Both the position numbers and the translations under genes were made by a program. From NCBI GenBank assembly GCA_023421735.1, contig JAEZSP010000022.1:111312-175311 (forward strand): 64,000 nucleotides of DNA. Direction: 5' to 3'. Numbering within the stretch: position 1 is the first letter of the stretch; each line of letters opens with the position of its first letter. Below the pieces are notes generated by a model that was not told where the DNA came from, searched no databases, and was given only the letters and a program-made list of their open reading frames with translations. The stretch is from Bacillota bacterium. Its GTDB lineage: Bacteria; Bacillota_A; Clostridia; Christensenellales; Aristaeellaceae. Positions 1 to 9,353 of this stretch are shown one piece after another.

Positions 1-483
1 GACTTCACGACGCCCTATTACACCGATTATGTCACCGTTCTTGTCGAGGATGCCTCCGGCATCACGACGCTTGCCGATCTCGTGGGTAAAAATGTCGGCG
101 TTTCCTCCGGCTCCACGTCCGCCAAGGCGCTCGTGAGCGCCATGATCGAGACCGGCGTCATCGCGGGCGACGGCTTCGATGCCGAAACCTTCGATCCTGC
201 CACCTATGCGGGCGATGTGAGCTTCACGCTCTTTGACGATTATCCGTCCATCTCCACCGCGCTGAGCGCAGGCACGGTCGATGCCTTCTGCGTCGATAAG
301 TCCATCCTTGCAAACTACATGACCGATGGCCGCTCCTACATCTCCGATACCTTCGCGCCCCAGGACTACGGCGTCGCGACGGTCAAGGGTTCCGAGCTTT
401 CGGCGGCAGTTGAGACGCTGATCACCGGTTGGCTCGAAGATGGCACCATTCAGGGACTCATTGAGAAGTGGGGCCTCGAATAA
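1..483 (+). CDS. Amino-acid ABC transporter substrate-binding protein, C-terminal part
   Basis: The reading frame is open from base 1, so the gene starts outside the window. The last 160 residues are typical of a family 3 extracellular solute-binding protein: a TTLADLVGKNVGV stretch (start of the second lobe), a SGSTS loop that usually contacts the amino-acid ligand, and a C-terminal helix ending GLIEKWGLE. It would capture a polar amino acid outside the membrane and pass it to the two permeases that follow. The ATPase is not in the window and may lie upstream. The specific substrate cannot be read from this fragment. Confidence 0.9.
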   Translation, partial: DFTTPYYTDYVTVLVEDASGITTLADLVGKNVGVSSGSTSAKALVSAMIETGVIAGDGFDAETFDPATYAGDVSFTLFDDYPSISTALSAGTVDAFCVDKSILANYMTDGRSYISDTFAPQDYGVATVKGSELSAAVETLITGWLEDGTIQGLIEKWGLE

Positions 484-497
484 CGGACACATCAGTT

Positions 498-527
498 CCG
501 GGGGCCGAAAAAGCCCCCGGTTCTTTT
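498..527 (+). terminator. Hairpin between binding-protein gene and permease genes
   Basis: CCGGGGGC and GCCCCCGG form an 8-bp stem around a 7-nt loop, followed by TTCTTTT. Such a partly leaky terminator after the binding-protein gene usually gives more binding protein than permease. Confidence 0.75.
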
Positions 528-573
528 CATCATTCGGCACATCCGATCTCATTGTGAGAATAGGGGGAATGGC

Positions 574-1344
574 ATGAGCACGATCTTCAGCGAGCGGGCG
601 TGGACAATCGTATGGCAGTATCGGGGGACGTTCGTCCACGGCTTGATGAATACGCTGGAAAGCGCGTTTGTTGGGCTCGTGATCGCGCTGTGCCTCGGCT
701 TCATCCTCGGACTCATGGCCACCAGCCAAAAGATGCTTCTGCGTGGGATCGCGCGCGTGTATGTGGAGTTTTTCCAAAACACGCCGCTCATCCTGCAGGT
801 CTGCTTCCTCTATTACGCGTTTGCCTATTCCGGGTATAAAATTCCGGTCGTCACCATCGGCTTTACCTCGCTTGGCATTTACCACGCGGCTTACATATCC
901 GAGGTCGTGCGCGCGGGCATCGGCTCCATTCCATCCGGTCAGTTCGATGCCGCGAAGTCGCAGGGCTTCAAGTACGTGGGCGTCATGCGCCACGTCATCC
1001 TCCCGCAGACGGTCAAGATCATCCTTCCGCCCATGGTCAATCAGGTGGTGGCGCTCATCAAGAATACCTCCTGCCTCTATATCATCGGCGGCGCGGATCT
1101 CATCGCCTCGACCTATAATTTCGTCACCGGCGAAAATACCGGCGGCGCGTACGGCCCGGCGTACATCGTTAGCGGCGTCCTGTTCTTCCTCATCTGCTTC
1201 CCGCTTTCCACGTTTGCCGGCAGGTGGGAGGCACGCCTCAAGGCGCGCGATCTGATCGTCGCGCCCGATCAAACCAAGGAGCCGGAGATGTCCGATGCTC
1301 AGATCGACGCGCTCATCGCCGCGCGAAAGGGGGAAGGCAAGTGA
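574..1344 (+). CDS. Amino-acid ABC transporter permease, HisM/GlnP type
   Basis: A 256-residue inner-membrane subunit with the family's conserved entry (VYVEFFQNTPLILQ) near residue 68, several hydrophobic helices, and the cytoplasmic coupling loop around residues 125-150 (QFDAAKSQGFKYVGVMRHVILPQ) where the ATPase docks. It lies 90 nt after the binding-protein gene, and its stop overlaps the GTG start of a second permease. The two should form the heterodimeric channel of a polar amino-acid importer. The charged tail after residue 225 is slightly long for the family. Confidence 0.93.
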   Translation: MSTIFSERAWTIVWQYRGTFVHGLMNTLESAFVGLVIALCLGFILGLMATSQKMLLRGIARVYVEFFQNTPLILQVCFLYYAFAYSGYKIPVVTIGFTSLGIYHAAYISEVVRAGIGSIPSGQFDAAKSQGFKYVGVMRHVILPQTVKIILPPMVNQVVALIKNTSCLYIIGGADLIASTYNFVTGENTGGAYGPAYIVSGVLFFLICFPLSTFAGRWEARLKARDLIVAPDQTKEPEMSDAQIDALIAARKGEGK

Positions 1345-2153
1345 GCGATTTTCAGGGCAGTCTTTCCATCATCACAAATGGCGACGTCCTCGGCTATATC
1401 CTCAAAGGTCTCGTCTTTACCCTCGTCATTGCGTTTATCGCGATCATCGTGAGCCTCGTCATCGGCTCCGCGCTTGCCTTCATGCGCAATTATGCCACGC
1501 GCGGGGCGGCACGGGGACTCAAGTTCCTCGCGGTCGCTTATATCGAAATTTTCAGGAACACCCCGCTCATGCTGTGGATGTTCGTCTGTTTCGTGCTCTT
1601 TCCGGCGCCCAGTTTTTCGACCGGGTTTGCAAAAGCAATCTGGCTCACCTCGTCTGTCGATGTCAAGACGCTTTTCAAGGCGTGCGTTGCCCTCACGCTC
1701 TTCACCTCCGCGGTCATGGCGGAGATCATTCGCGGCGGGCTCAATTCCGTTCATCAGGGACAATTCGAATCCGGGTATGCGCAGGGCTTCAATTTCTTCC
1801 AGGTCATGCTCTTCATCGTGCTCCCGCAGGCCTTCCGCAACATCATCCCCACACTTCTGTCGCAGATGATCACCACCATCAAGGATTCCTCCTACATGGC
1901 ATCCCTCGCGGTCATCGAGCTCATGGCGCGCGTCAAGCTCATCATCTCGAAAGCGAATATGTATAACGGCACCTTCCAAGGCCCGGCAAATCGCGGCACC
2001 ATCAACGTCACCGACGTGTTTGTTCTCTTTGGGTTCGCCTTCCTCGTCTATTTTATCATCAACTTCGCGCTCTCCTGCGCCGTGCGCGCCATACGCCATC
2101 GGATGACGATGGCGCCCATCACGCCCGCCATGAGCAAAAAGGCACGGGGATAG
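1341..2153 (+). CDS. Amino-acid ABC transporter permease, second subunit
   Basis: A 270-residue membrane protein homologous to the preceding permease, with the signature AYIEIFRNTPLMLWM and a coupling loop QFESGYAQGFNFFQVMLFIVLPQ. I chose the GTG start at 1341 because it overlaps the upstream stop as GTGA and the preceding GGGGGAAGG is a good ribosome binding site. The same frame stays open upstream, but that part has no similarity to the family. Translation should be coupled to the first permease. A bidirectional terminator follows, closing the operon. Confidence 0.92.
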   Translation: MSDFQGSLSIITNGDVLGYILKGLVFTLVIAFIAIIVSLVIGSALAFMRNYATRGAARGLKFLAVAYIEIFRNTPLMLWMFVCFVLFPAPSFSTGFAKAIWLTSSVDVKTLFKACVALTLFTSAVMAEIIRGGLNSVHQGQFESGYAQGFNFFQVMLFIVLPQAFRNIIPTLLSQMITTIKDSSYMASLAVIELMARVKLIISKANMYNGTFQGPANRGTINVTDVFVLFGFAFLVYFIINFALSCAVRAIRHRMTMAPITPAMSKKARG

Positions 2154-2169
2154 CCCATTTGGGCAATCG

Positions 2170-2210
2170 AAAACGGACGCCTGGGACTCAGTCCCGAGCG
2201 TCCGTTTTTG
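2170..2210. terminator. Bidirectional intrinsic terminator
   Basis: AAAACGGACGC pairs with GCGTCCGTTTT around an inner hairpin (GGGACTCAGTCCC). There is a T run on each strand, between convergent genes. Confidence 0.85.
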
Positions 2211-2223
2211 CGTTTGATGAGTA

Positions 2224-3375
2224 CTATGCCGTTTGACGGGGTGTACGCATGCCGATGAGGATCAGTAAAATGCCGAGCACCTGTGCGCCGACAAAGGCGA
2301 GGAGCAGGGGCTCAAGGCCCAGGCCGTCCGCAAACGCACCTACGGCCCCCGACGAGATCATGCCGCCCAGCGACATGTACACCGCGTCCGACATGCCCTG
2401 CGCCGTCGTGCGCGTCTCCTGCGTCGACAGGGAAAACACCCACTCGCGCACGGCAGGCAGGAAGATGCCGTAGCCCACGCCGGAGATGAGCGCGCCGATT
2501 ACGATGTGCGCGGGCCGCGTCGCAAACGCGAAGAACAGACCCATCACGACGTAGAGGAGGCACGCCGCCGTTACGCGCGCCTTGACCGAGAAGCGCGCGA
2601 AATACCGCCCGTAGAACATCAGCGGCACCTGCGCGATGGCGGATGCGAACATCGTGACACCCAGAAGCGCCACCGATCCGCCCGCCCGCGTCATCATCAA
2701 CGTGAAAAACTGAAATGTCGTGGCGCATATGCCCGTCAGGAGCAGCACCAGCAGCAATAATAAAAACTTGCCTTTGAGAAGCCCGCGCGCGCCGCTGAGC
2801 GTATCGACATGATCGCCCGCACCCGTGCGCACGTCCGGCGTCAGCAGGGCGACCGTGACCCCGCAGGCGATGAACAGCCCAAGCGCGACCGGCATCATGA
2901 AATATCCAATTCCTGCGATCACACTTCCGAACGCAAGCGAAAAAAGTGCGTACGCCAGGGAGCCCGCGGAGCGGATTGGCCCAAAGATGGCGGGCGTCTC
3001 GGGGAAGGATTTTAAGATCCACGTGTCGATGTTCGCGGGCATGGCACTCTGTACGAACCCAAGCAAGCCGTAAAACGCGCACAAAAGCGGATAGGATTTT
3101 GCAAAAAACACTGCGAGACACAGCGGCCCCTGCAACGCAGCCGCCGCAATGAACATCCACTTGTGCGTCCCGAGCCGGTCGCACAACGAACTCCAGACAA
3201 ACTGCCCGCCGAACGCGCTCGTCGTCATCAGCATGATGATGAGGCCCGCCTGCCCATCCGTCAGTCCGCGCGCGCTTTGCAGATACGCCACTGCGAACGC
3301 GGAAAACGAAGCGATGGAACACCAAAATGCGATTTCAAGGAATGTAAACCGAACGATCAATGCGCGCCTCGTCAT
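2224..3375 (-). CDS. MFS transporter
   Basis: A protein of about 383 residues with around 12 hydrophobic segments and the layout of the major facilitator superfamily, closest in feel to MFS_1-like/nucleoside-symporter members. The loop after the second helix reads LCDRLGTHKW, a weak version of the MFS motif A. The ATG at 3375 is preferred over upstream starts because GGAGG lies 5 nt before it and the first helix follows directly. The frame remains open 25 codons further upstream. Substrate is unknown. It may be co-transcribed with the FliB-like gene 115 nt upstream. Confidence 0.85.
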   Translation of the reverse strand: MTRRALIVRFTFLEIAFWCSIASFSAFAVAYLQSARGLTDGQAGLIIMLMTTSAFGGQFVWSSLCDRLGTHKWMFIAAAALQGPLCLAVFFAKSYPLLCAFYGLLGFVQSAMPANIDTWILKSFPETPAIFGPIRSAGSLAYALFSLAFGSVIAGIGYFMMPVALGLFIACGVTVALLTPDVRTGAGDHVDTLSGARGLLKGKFLLLLLVLLLTGICATTFQFFTLMMTRAGGSVALLGVTMFASAIAQVPLMFYGRYFARFSVKARVTAACLLYVVMGLFFAFATRPAHIVIGALISGVGYGIFLPAVREWVFSLSTQETRTTAQGMSDAVYMSLGGMISSGAVGAFADGLGLEPLLLAFVGAQVLGILLILIGMRTPRQTA

Positions 3376-3489
3376 GGCAGCCTCCGCAAAGGGGAACATC
3401 CCCCGAATCACGCCGTTCTCATCATATCCGGCGCTTTGCGCTCCTGTCAAGATGGCGTGGACGTCAGATGTGTTGCGTTTGTGTATTCC

Positions 3490-4620
3490 TCACAACGCAC
3501 ACAAAAGTTCATCCAGTTTTTCCTGCGTCCCCAGCCCCAACCGCGCGAATACGATGTGCGCCCTGCGCGCAAAATCAGAATGCTCAATCATCCGGAACGC
3601 AGCCGCAATCACGTCCGCCAACGGCTCCAACCCTTCCTTGTCATACGTGTAAATGGTTGAAAGATACATCACGACGCAGTGCGCCGCGCAGAGTGCGGCG
3701 TATTCCGCCATGAGGTCTGCGTGAATGTCCGTGTATGGAAACCGCGAAAAAAACGCGTGGTTGACCGTGATGTGTTCAAAATGGCGCTCCCAGTTCGGAT
3801 GCTTTTGTTCAAACACGCGCCGCATCTCGGGATAATCCGCCCGCGCCAGATTCTGCATGCCCGCCGCCCAATCGCCTGCAAGGCTCTCGCTGTTTTTGGA
3901 AAACACCTCAGCCACTTTGAACGCCGCTTCCACCACGTCCTGCCTGTATGGAACCCGTTTGGGTGCTTCGGCCGGCTCAGCGGCGCACGCGGCGATGGCC
4001 GTACCCATGCCCGCCCAGTCTTGTGCGCGCACATAGCGGTAAATGTCCGCCATGACCCGCCCAAGCAGCATCATTCGCTCGGCGATGTGATGCCGCCGAT
4101 CCTGCAAAATTCCGATCGAAAGGAGCCGCAGAGGCCGATCGAATTGTGCCATGCCCTCGTTGCGCGGCGTATGCGCCGGCTCCGCCGCACTCTTTTCCTC
4201 GATCTCGACAAACCGAATCGGCTCCTCGCGCGTCAGGAGCGCCTCGATGACCCCTTCGCAGCTCCCGGACAGCGCGCATGCCCCGCCGATGATCCTGCGC
4301 GGGTAGAGTCGGCAAATGGAAGGCAATGCCTTTTCTCCCTGCTCCTTGTGCAATAGGCAAAGCCCGTCCCGCGCGCGCAGGGGACAGTCGCCCTCCCAGT
4401 TCGGCGCGATCATGGCGTACCGCTCCGGGGTCGGATGCTCGACAAGGTGAAACGCGCCGTCGAGCCGCCTGCGCAGATGCTTCCCGCATGGCAGCCCCAC
4501 CAGCTTAAAGTATTCGGGCATGGAGACTGTGATCCCCCAACCCCTGCAACAGGTCGATCGGCAGGCGCCGCACTTGCATTGAAATGCCTGATAGGTATCC
4601 GGCGCGAGAAAAACGGACAT
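3490..4620 (-). CDS. FliB-like cysteine-cluster protein (flagellin lysine N-methylase family)
   Basis: The N terminus carries the family's metal or Fe-S type cluster, C15-x-C17-xx-C20-xxx-CC24-25, followed by CPLRARDGLCLLH and SICRLYPRR. FliB homologues methylate lysines in flagellin, and relatives are often found in Clostridia. At 376 residues it has the usual length of the family. No flagellar gene is visible here, so the target may be another protein or the gene may stand alone. AGGGGG lies before the ATG. Assignment to the family is good, the substrate is not known. Confidence 0.8.
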   Translation of the reverse strand: MSVFLAPDTYQAFQCKCGACRSTCCRGWGITVSMPEYFKLVGLPCGKHLRRRLDGAFHLVEHPTPERYAMIAPNWEGDCPLRARDGLCLLHKEQGEKALPSICRLYPRRIIGGACALSGSCEGVIEALLTREEPIRFVEIEEKSAAEPAHTPRNEGMAQFDRPLRLLSIGILQDRRHHIAERMMLLGRVMADIYRYVRAQDWAGMGTAIAACAAEPAEAPKRVPYRQDVVEAAFKVAEVFSKNSESLAGDWAAGMQNLARADYPEMRRVFEQKHPNWERHFEHITVNHAFFSRFPYTDIHADLMAEYAALCAAHCVVMYLSTIYTYDKEGLEPLADVIAAAFRMIEHSDFARRAHIVFARLGLGTQEKLDELLCAL

Positions 4621-4758
4621 ACAAAGTCCCCCTTCGTCAGATCGGATTTTGCTTCAAAAAATCCGTCCGCGTGGGGGGGAGGCTTTGGCGCGCGCATGGC
4701 GCGAAATACGGCAATCGCGTACATATCGTATCCCCGGGGCGTCGCCCCGCGTTTTGGT

Positions 4759-5457
4759 TTATCCGCCCAGATATGCCTTTCGTACTTCCGGGCTCTCGGC
4801 AAGTTCCGCGCCTGTTCCGGTCAGTATGATTCGCCCGGTTTCGAGGATGTAGGCGCGGCTCGCAACCTTTAGCGCCATGTCCGCATTCTGCTCGACCAGC
4901 AGGATCGTCGCGCCGCCGTCGTGCAGTTCCCGCACGATGTCGAAGATTTGTTCAACCAAAATTGGCGCGAGTCCCATCGACGGCTCGTCGAGCATCAAGA
5001 GCTTCGGTTTGCTCATCAGCGCCCGGCCCATCGCCAGCATCTGCTGCTCGCCGCCCGAAAGCGTGCCCGCCACCTGCTTCACCCGCTCCTTGAGGCGTGG
5101 GAACCGGGTAAATATCCGCTCGATGTCCTCCTCGCGCGGGCGATCCTGCGTGAACGCGCCCATTTCGAGGTTTTCCATCACTGTCATCTGCAGGAAAATG
5201 CGCCTGCCTTCCGGCACCTGTGCCAACCCCATCTTCACGATCTTGTGCGCGGGCACGTGACTGATGGGCGTGCCCATGAAGGTGATGGTGCCCGTCTTCG
5301 AACGCAGAAGACCCGATACGGTGCGCAAAATCGTCGATTTGCCCGCACCGTTCGCGCCGATCAGGGAGACGATCTCGCCCTCGTTGACCTCGAAGGAGAC
5401 GCCCTTGATGGCGTGGATCTTTCCGTAATACACGTTCGCGTCGTATACCTTGAGCAT
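4759..5457 (-). CDS. livF: Branched-chain amino-acid ABC transporter ATPase LivF
   Basis: A 232-residue ATPase with Walker A GANGAGKST, Q loop, signature LSGGEQQM, Walker B LLMLDEPS and the switch histidine region (LLVEQN). The sequence VPEGRRIF in the helical domain is characteristic of LivF. It is the last gene of the livKHMGF operon, two bases after livG. It drives uptake of branched-chain or related amino acids at the cytoplasmic face. Confidence 0.95.
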   Translation of the reverse strand: MLKVYDANVYYGKIHAIKGVSFEVNEGEIVSLIGANGAGKSTILRTVSGLLRSKTGTITFMGTPISHVPAHKIVKMGLAQVPEGRRIFLQMTVMENLEMGAFTQDRPREEDIERIFTRFPRLKERVKQVAGTLSGGEQQMLAMGRALMSKPKLLMLDEPSMGLAPILVEQIFDIVRELHDGGATILLVEQNADMALKVASRAYILETGRIILTGTGAELAESPEVRKAYLGG

Positions 5458-5459
5458 CC

Positions 5460-6296
5460 CTACGCCTCCTTCTTTCCGAGATACGCTTCGATGACCTCGG
5501 GGTTTGTGCGGATCTCCTCCGGCGTGCCCTTGGCGATGATCCGCCCGTAGTTGAGGACGCAGATGCCTTCGCAGATGCCCATGACCAGATTCATGTCGTG
5601 CTCGATCAAAAGGACCGCAATGCGGAACCTGTCGCGCATGGTGCGGATGTTTTCCATCAGTTCGGCGGTTTCCGACGGGTTCATGCCCGCCGCGGGTTCG
5701 TCGAGCAAGATGATTTTCGGCCCTGTCGCCAATGCACGCACGATTTCCAGCCGCCTTTGTGCGCCGTAGGGCAGGTTTCCTGCCTCCACGCCCGCAAGGT
5801 CTGCCATCGAAAATACGTCCAGGAGTTCCAATGCCTCCTTGTTCGCGGCCTTCTCGGCCCTGCGATAAGCGGGCGTGTGGAAGATGGAGCTCGCCATGGA
5901 GTACTTCAGCGCGCCGTGCATCCCGACTTTCACGTTGTCAAGCACCGACATCGTGCCGAAAAGCCGTATGTTCTGGAATGTCCGGGCGATGCCCATGCGG
6001 ATCACCGCGTCTGTGGACTTGCCCGCCGTCGCGTTGCCGTCCAGCATGATGGAGCCGCGCGACGGAGGATAGACGTTTGTGAGAAGGTTAAACACCGTGG
6101 TCTTGCCCGCGCCGTTCGGGCCGATCAGCCCCGCGATCTCCGTGCGCCCAACCGTGAGGTTGAAGTCGTCAACTGCCGTCAGTCCGCCAAAGTCGATGCC
6201 CAAATGCCGAATTTCGAGCACCGGCACATAGCCCATGTCGTGCTCCGGGATGATCGAACCGCTGGGATAATCGACCATTCTGCGCTTTTCGCTCAT
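5460..6296 (-). CDS. livG: Branched-chain amino-acid ABC transporter ATPase LivG
   Basis: A 278-residue ATPase with Walker A GPNGAGKTT, Walker B ILLDEPAAGMNP and the LivG-specific IARTFQNIRLF motif. The family's LSGG signature is replaced here by NLPYGAQRR, as is common in LivG. About 25 extra residues precede the usual start, and an internal start cannot be excluded. Pairs with LivF as the ATPase heterodimer. Confidence 0.94.
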   Translation of the reverse strand: MSEKRRMVDYPSGSIIPEHDMGYVPVLEIRHLGIDFGGLTAVDDFNLTVGRTEIAGLIGPNGAGKTTVFNLLTNVYPPSRGSIMLDGNATAGKSTDAVIRMGIARTFQNIRLFGTMSVLDNVKVGMHGALKYSMASSIFHTPAYRRAEKAANKEALELLDVFSMADLAGVEAGNLPYGAQRRLEIVRALATGPKIILLDEPAAGMNPSETAELMENIRTMRDRFRIAVLLIEHDMNLVMGICEGICVLNYGRIIAKGTPEEIRTNPEVIEAYLGKKEA

Positions 6297-7271
6297 TTAA
6301 GCCGCCTCCTTTCGCGCAAGCCGCCTGAGCGACCGCCAGTTGAGACGTGATTTGATTTCAGCAGCACGCGGCGATGCGTTCAGAAGCATCATCACGATCA
6401 ACACGATCGAATAGATCAGCATCCGGTAATCGCTCATAAAGCGCAGTGATTCCGGCAAAACGTAGATTACCACCGCCGCGATGATCGATCCGCGAATGGA
6501 ACCCAGCCCGCCGAGCACCACGATGACCAGCAGTTCGATCGACTTGTTGTATCCGAACGTCGATGCGGTCAGGATCGAAAGATTGTGCCCGTACAGCACG
6601 CCTGCCACGCCCGCGAAGAACGATGCCACGACGAACGCCATCAGCTTGTAGCGCGTCAGATTGATGCCCGACGACTCCGCGGCAATGCGGTTGTCGCGGA
6701 TCGCCATGATCGCGCGCCCCTGCTTGGAATTCATCAGGTTCATCGTGACGAACATCGTGATCAATACCACGACGAATGCGATCAGAAACGTCGAATCGCG
6801 CGGCGTCCCCTTCAGCCCCGATGCGCCGCCGGTAAACCCGAGGTTGATGATGATGGAACGGATGATCTCGCCAAACGCGAGCGTTACGATGGCGAGGTAA
6901 TCCCCCCGCAGCCGCAAGACCGGGATGCCGATGATCACGCCGAAGATCGCCGCCACGAGCCCGCCCAGGATCATCGCAAGCGGAAAGCGCACGTACACCG
7001 GCAAGGCCGATTCGGTCGCAATGGAGAACAGACATCCCGCATACGCGCCCACCGACATAAAGCCCGCGTGCCCCAGCGTCAGTTCGCCCAAAAACCCAAC
7101 CGTGATGTTCAGCGAAATCGCGAGGATCACGTAAACGCAGATCGGCACCAGCATCTTCTGCAGGTGCCGCGTCGCGGTCCCGGACGCCACCATCGTGTAT
7201 AGAACCAAGAACGCGAGAATCACCATCGCGTAGGTGATGAGGTTGTTGACCGTTGTCTTTGATATCTTCAT
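6297..7271 (-). CDS. livM: Branched-chain amino-acid ABC transporter permease LivM
   Basis: A 324-residue polytopic membrane protein with the LivM landmarks LTLGHAGFMSVGAYAG, LRLRGDYLAIVTLAFGEI and IAAESSGINLTRYKLMAF (the coupling region). The stop abuts the livG start directly, which suggests translational coupling. It forms the channel together with LivH. Confidence 0.94.
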   Translation of the reverse strand: MKISKTTVNNLITYAMVILAFLVLYTMVASGTATRHLQKMLVPICVYVILAISLNITVGFLGELTLGHAGFMSVGAYAGCLFSIATESALPVYVRFPLAMILGGLVAAIFGVIIGIPVLRLRGDYLAIVTLAFGEIIRSIIINLGFTGGASGLKGTPRDSTFLIAFVVVLITMFVTMNLMNSKQGRAIMAIRDNRIAAESSGINLTRYKLMAFVVASFFAGVAGVLYGHNLSILTASTFGYNKSIELLVIVVLGGLGSIRGSIIAAVVIYVLPESLRFMSDYRMLIYSIVLIVMMLLNASPRAAEIKSRLNWRSLRRLARKEAA

Positions 7272-7277
7272 GTGCGC

Positions 7278-8153
7278 CTACACTTTCTCGGAGATCTTCC
7301 TGCCGAGAAGACCCGTGGGTCGTATGACCAGAACGAGGATCAGAACGCCGAACACGATGGCGTCCGAAAGCTCGGTGGAGATGTACGCCTTCGAGAGGTT
7401 TTCGATGACGCCCAGAAGAACGCCGCCCAGCATCGCGCCCGGGATGGAGCCGATGCCCCCGAACACCGCCGCGACAAACGCCTTGATGCCCGGCATGGAG
7501 CCGGTGTAGGGGCCGATAAACGTATAGGTCGCGCCGTAGAAAAGTCCCGCTGCGGCGGCAAGCGCGGAACCGATTGCAAACGTGATCGAAATCGTGCGGT
7601 TGACCGAGATGCCCATGAGCTCGGCGGCGTCCTTGTCCTCGGATACGGCGCGCATGGCCTTGCCCATCTTTGTCTTATTGATAAACACCGTCAGAAGGAT
7701 CATGATGACGCCCGTCAAAACAAGCGTCATGATGGACTCGCCCTTGATGGTCAGCGAGCCGATCCGGACGGGGGAAAGATCGATGATGGAGGGAAAGCTC
7801 TTCTTATCCGAGCCGAAAATCAGAAGCGCAATGTTCTGAAGGAGGTAGGAAACGCCGATTGCGGTGATGAGTACCGCCAGGGGCGATGCGCGCCGCAGCG
7901 GCTTGTAGGCGACCTTTTCGATCGTCACGCCTAAAATGACGCAGAAAATCACGCCGAGCAGGACGCTCAGCAGGGGTGGGATGCCAAGCGTCATCACGAA
8001 CACGATCATGGAAAACGCGCCCGCCATGATGATGTCGCCGTGCGCAAAATTCAGCATCTTTGCGATGCCGTACACCATGGTGTATCCGAGCGCGATCAGC
8101 GCGTAGATGCTGCCAAGGCTCAGCCCGCTGATGAGGTTTGAGATAAATCCCAT
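7278..8153 (-). CDS. livH: Branched-chain amino-acid ABC transporter permease LivH
   Basis: A 291-residue polytopic membrane protein with typical LivH features: GLSLGSIYALIALGYTMVYG at the N terminus, NFAHGDIIM, and the coupling-loop region MGKAMRAVSEDKDAAELMGI. It is 6 bases upstream of livM in the same operon and separated from livK by a hairpin. Confidence 0.94.
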   Translation of the reverse strand: MGFISNLISGLSLGSIYALIALGYTMVYGIAKMLNFAHGDIIMAGAFSMIVFVMTLGIPPLLSVLLGVIFCVILGVTIEKVAYKPLRRASPLAVLITAIGVSYLLQNIALLIFGSDKKSFPSIIDLSPVRIGSLTIKGESIMTLVLTGVIMILLTVFINKTKMGKAMRAVSEDKDAAELMGISVNRTISITFAIGSALAAAAGLFYGATYTFIGPYTGSMPGIKAFVAAVFGGIGSIPGAMLGGVLLGVIENLSKAYISTELSDAIVFGVLILVLVIRPTGLLGRKISEKV

Positions 8154-8180
8154 GGCCAGACTTCCTTTCGATGGGGAATA

Positions 8181-8208
8181 GCCCTCCCCGGACGCATCCG
8201 GAGAGGGC
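8181..8208 (-). promoter_or_regulatory. Hairpin between livK and livH
   Basis: GCCCTCTCCGGA and TCCGGGGAGGGC (minus strand) form a 12-bp stem with one wobble and a 4-nt loop. There is no U run, so it probably acts as an mRNA processing or stability element that keeps livK mRNA more abundant. Confidence 0.6.
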
Positions 8209-8216
8209 AGCGGTTC

Positions 8217-9353
8217 TTACTGAGCGTTTGTGTATGCCACGTAGGCGCCGTCCTTGATGACGACTGCCGTTGCGGTCTTGGTCGGCTCGCCGTCCGCGGA
8301 CCAGGTCATGGTGCCGGTAAGGCCGTTGAGCGTGATCTGGGTCATTGCCTCGATCATCTTGGCGTTGAAGTCGGAATCGGACAGGTCGGTGATGCCCGCC
8401 TGCTCGAGCGCGGCCTTGATCGCGTACACGGCGTCATAGCCGTCCGCCGCAAACTGGTCCGGCGTGGTGCCGTACAGTTCCTGGTACTTCGCCACGAACG
8501 CCACGGTCTTTTCGTCCTGCGCGTCAGCCGCAAAGGGGGTCAGGAGCATGACGCCTTCGCAGGCCGCTTCGTTCTCTTCGCCGATCTTGGTGAGCACGCC
8601 GTCCAGCCCGTCGCAGCCGAAGAAGGTCACGTCGAGGGCGGCGGATTTTGCCTGGGTGAGGATGTAAGCAGCTTCCTGCGCGTAGATGGGCAGGAACACC
8701 AGCTCTGCACCCGAATCCGCCACGGCCTGCAGTTGCACGGAGAAGTCGGTGTTCGACTGGTCGGTGAACGCCTGATCGGTTACGACCTCGATGCCCACGT
8801 TCGCGGCTTCCGCCACGAAGTTGTCGTGGATGCCCACGGAGTAGTCGTTCGACTTGTCATAGATGATGGCGACCTTGGTCGCGATCGCGTTGCTCGCGAT
8901 GAAGTCCGCGGCGTACACGCCCTGATCGGGGTCGGTAAAGCAGACGCGGAACACGTTGTCATACTTGGTGACTTCCTTCGCGGACGCGGAGGGCGTGAGG
9001 ACGAGCAGCCCGTCGTACTGGGACTCCTCGGCAAGCGCGATGCACGCGCCGGAGGTCACGGCGCCCAGGGACACCTGCATGCCTTCGTCGATGAGGGTCG
9101 AGTAGCCGTTCACGGCAAGCTCGGCGGAAGCCTGATCATCTTCATACTTCACGTCAAACTGAATGCCGTTTACGCCGCCGGCGGCGTTGATCTCGTCCAT
9201 GGCGATCATCGCGCCGTTGCGCGCGGAGAGTCCGTAGGTGGCGTAGTCGCCGGTCAGGGGGCCGGTTCCGCCGATGACGAGGGTGCCTTCAGCCATGGCG
9301 GCCGCAGACAGCATCATCGCGAGAACGAGGGCGATGGACAGTAGTTTCTTCAT
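8217..9353 (-). CDS. livK: Branched-chain amino-acid ABC transporter substrate-binding protein LivK
   Basis: A 378-residue type I periplasmic-binding-fold protein. The N terminus MKKLLSIALVLAMMLSAAAMA is a signal peptide with an Ala-x-Ala cleavage site and no lipobox cysteine. Mature landmarks include IGGTGPLTGDYATYG, GAVTSGACIALAEES and TPSASAKEV, the usual ligand-contact segments. The ATG at 9353 has GGAGG at good spacing; the frame extends 10 codons upstream without support. It is the first gene of the liv operon. The ligand could be Leu/Ile/Val or another amino acid or amide. Confidence 0.92.
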   Translation of the reverse strand: MKKLLSIALVLAMMLSAAAMAEGTLVIGGTGPLTGDYATYGLSARNGAMIAMDEINAAGGVNGIQFDVKYEDDQASAELAVNGYSTLIDEGMQVSLGAVTSGACIALAEESQYDGLLVLTPSASAKEVTKYDNVFRVCFTDPDQGVYAADFIASNAIATKVAIIYDKSNDYSVGIHDNFVAEAANVGIEVVTDQAFTDQSNTDFSVQLQAVADSGAELVFLPIYAQEAAYILTQAKSAALDVTFFGCDGLDGVLTKIGEENEAACEGVMLLTPFAADAQDEKTVAFVAKYQELYGTTPDQFAADGYDAVYAIKAALEQAGITDLSDSDFNAKMIEAMTQITLNGLTGTMTWSADGEPTKTATAVVIKDGAYVAYTNAQ

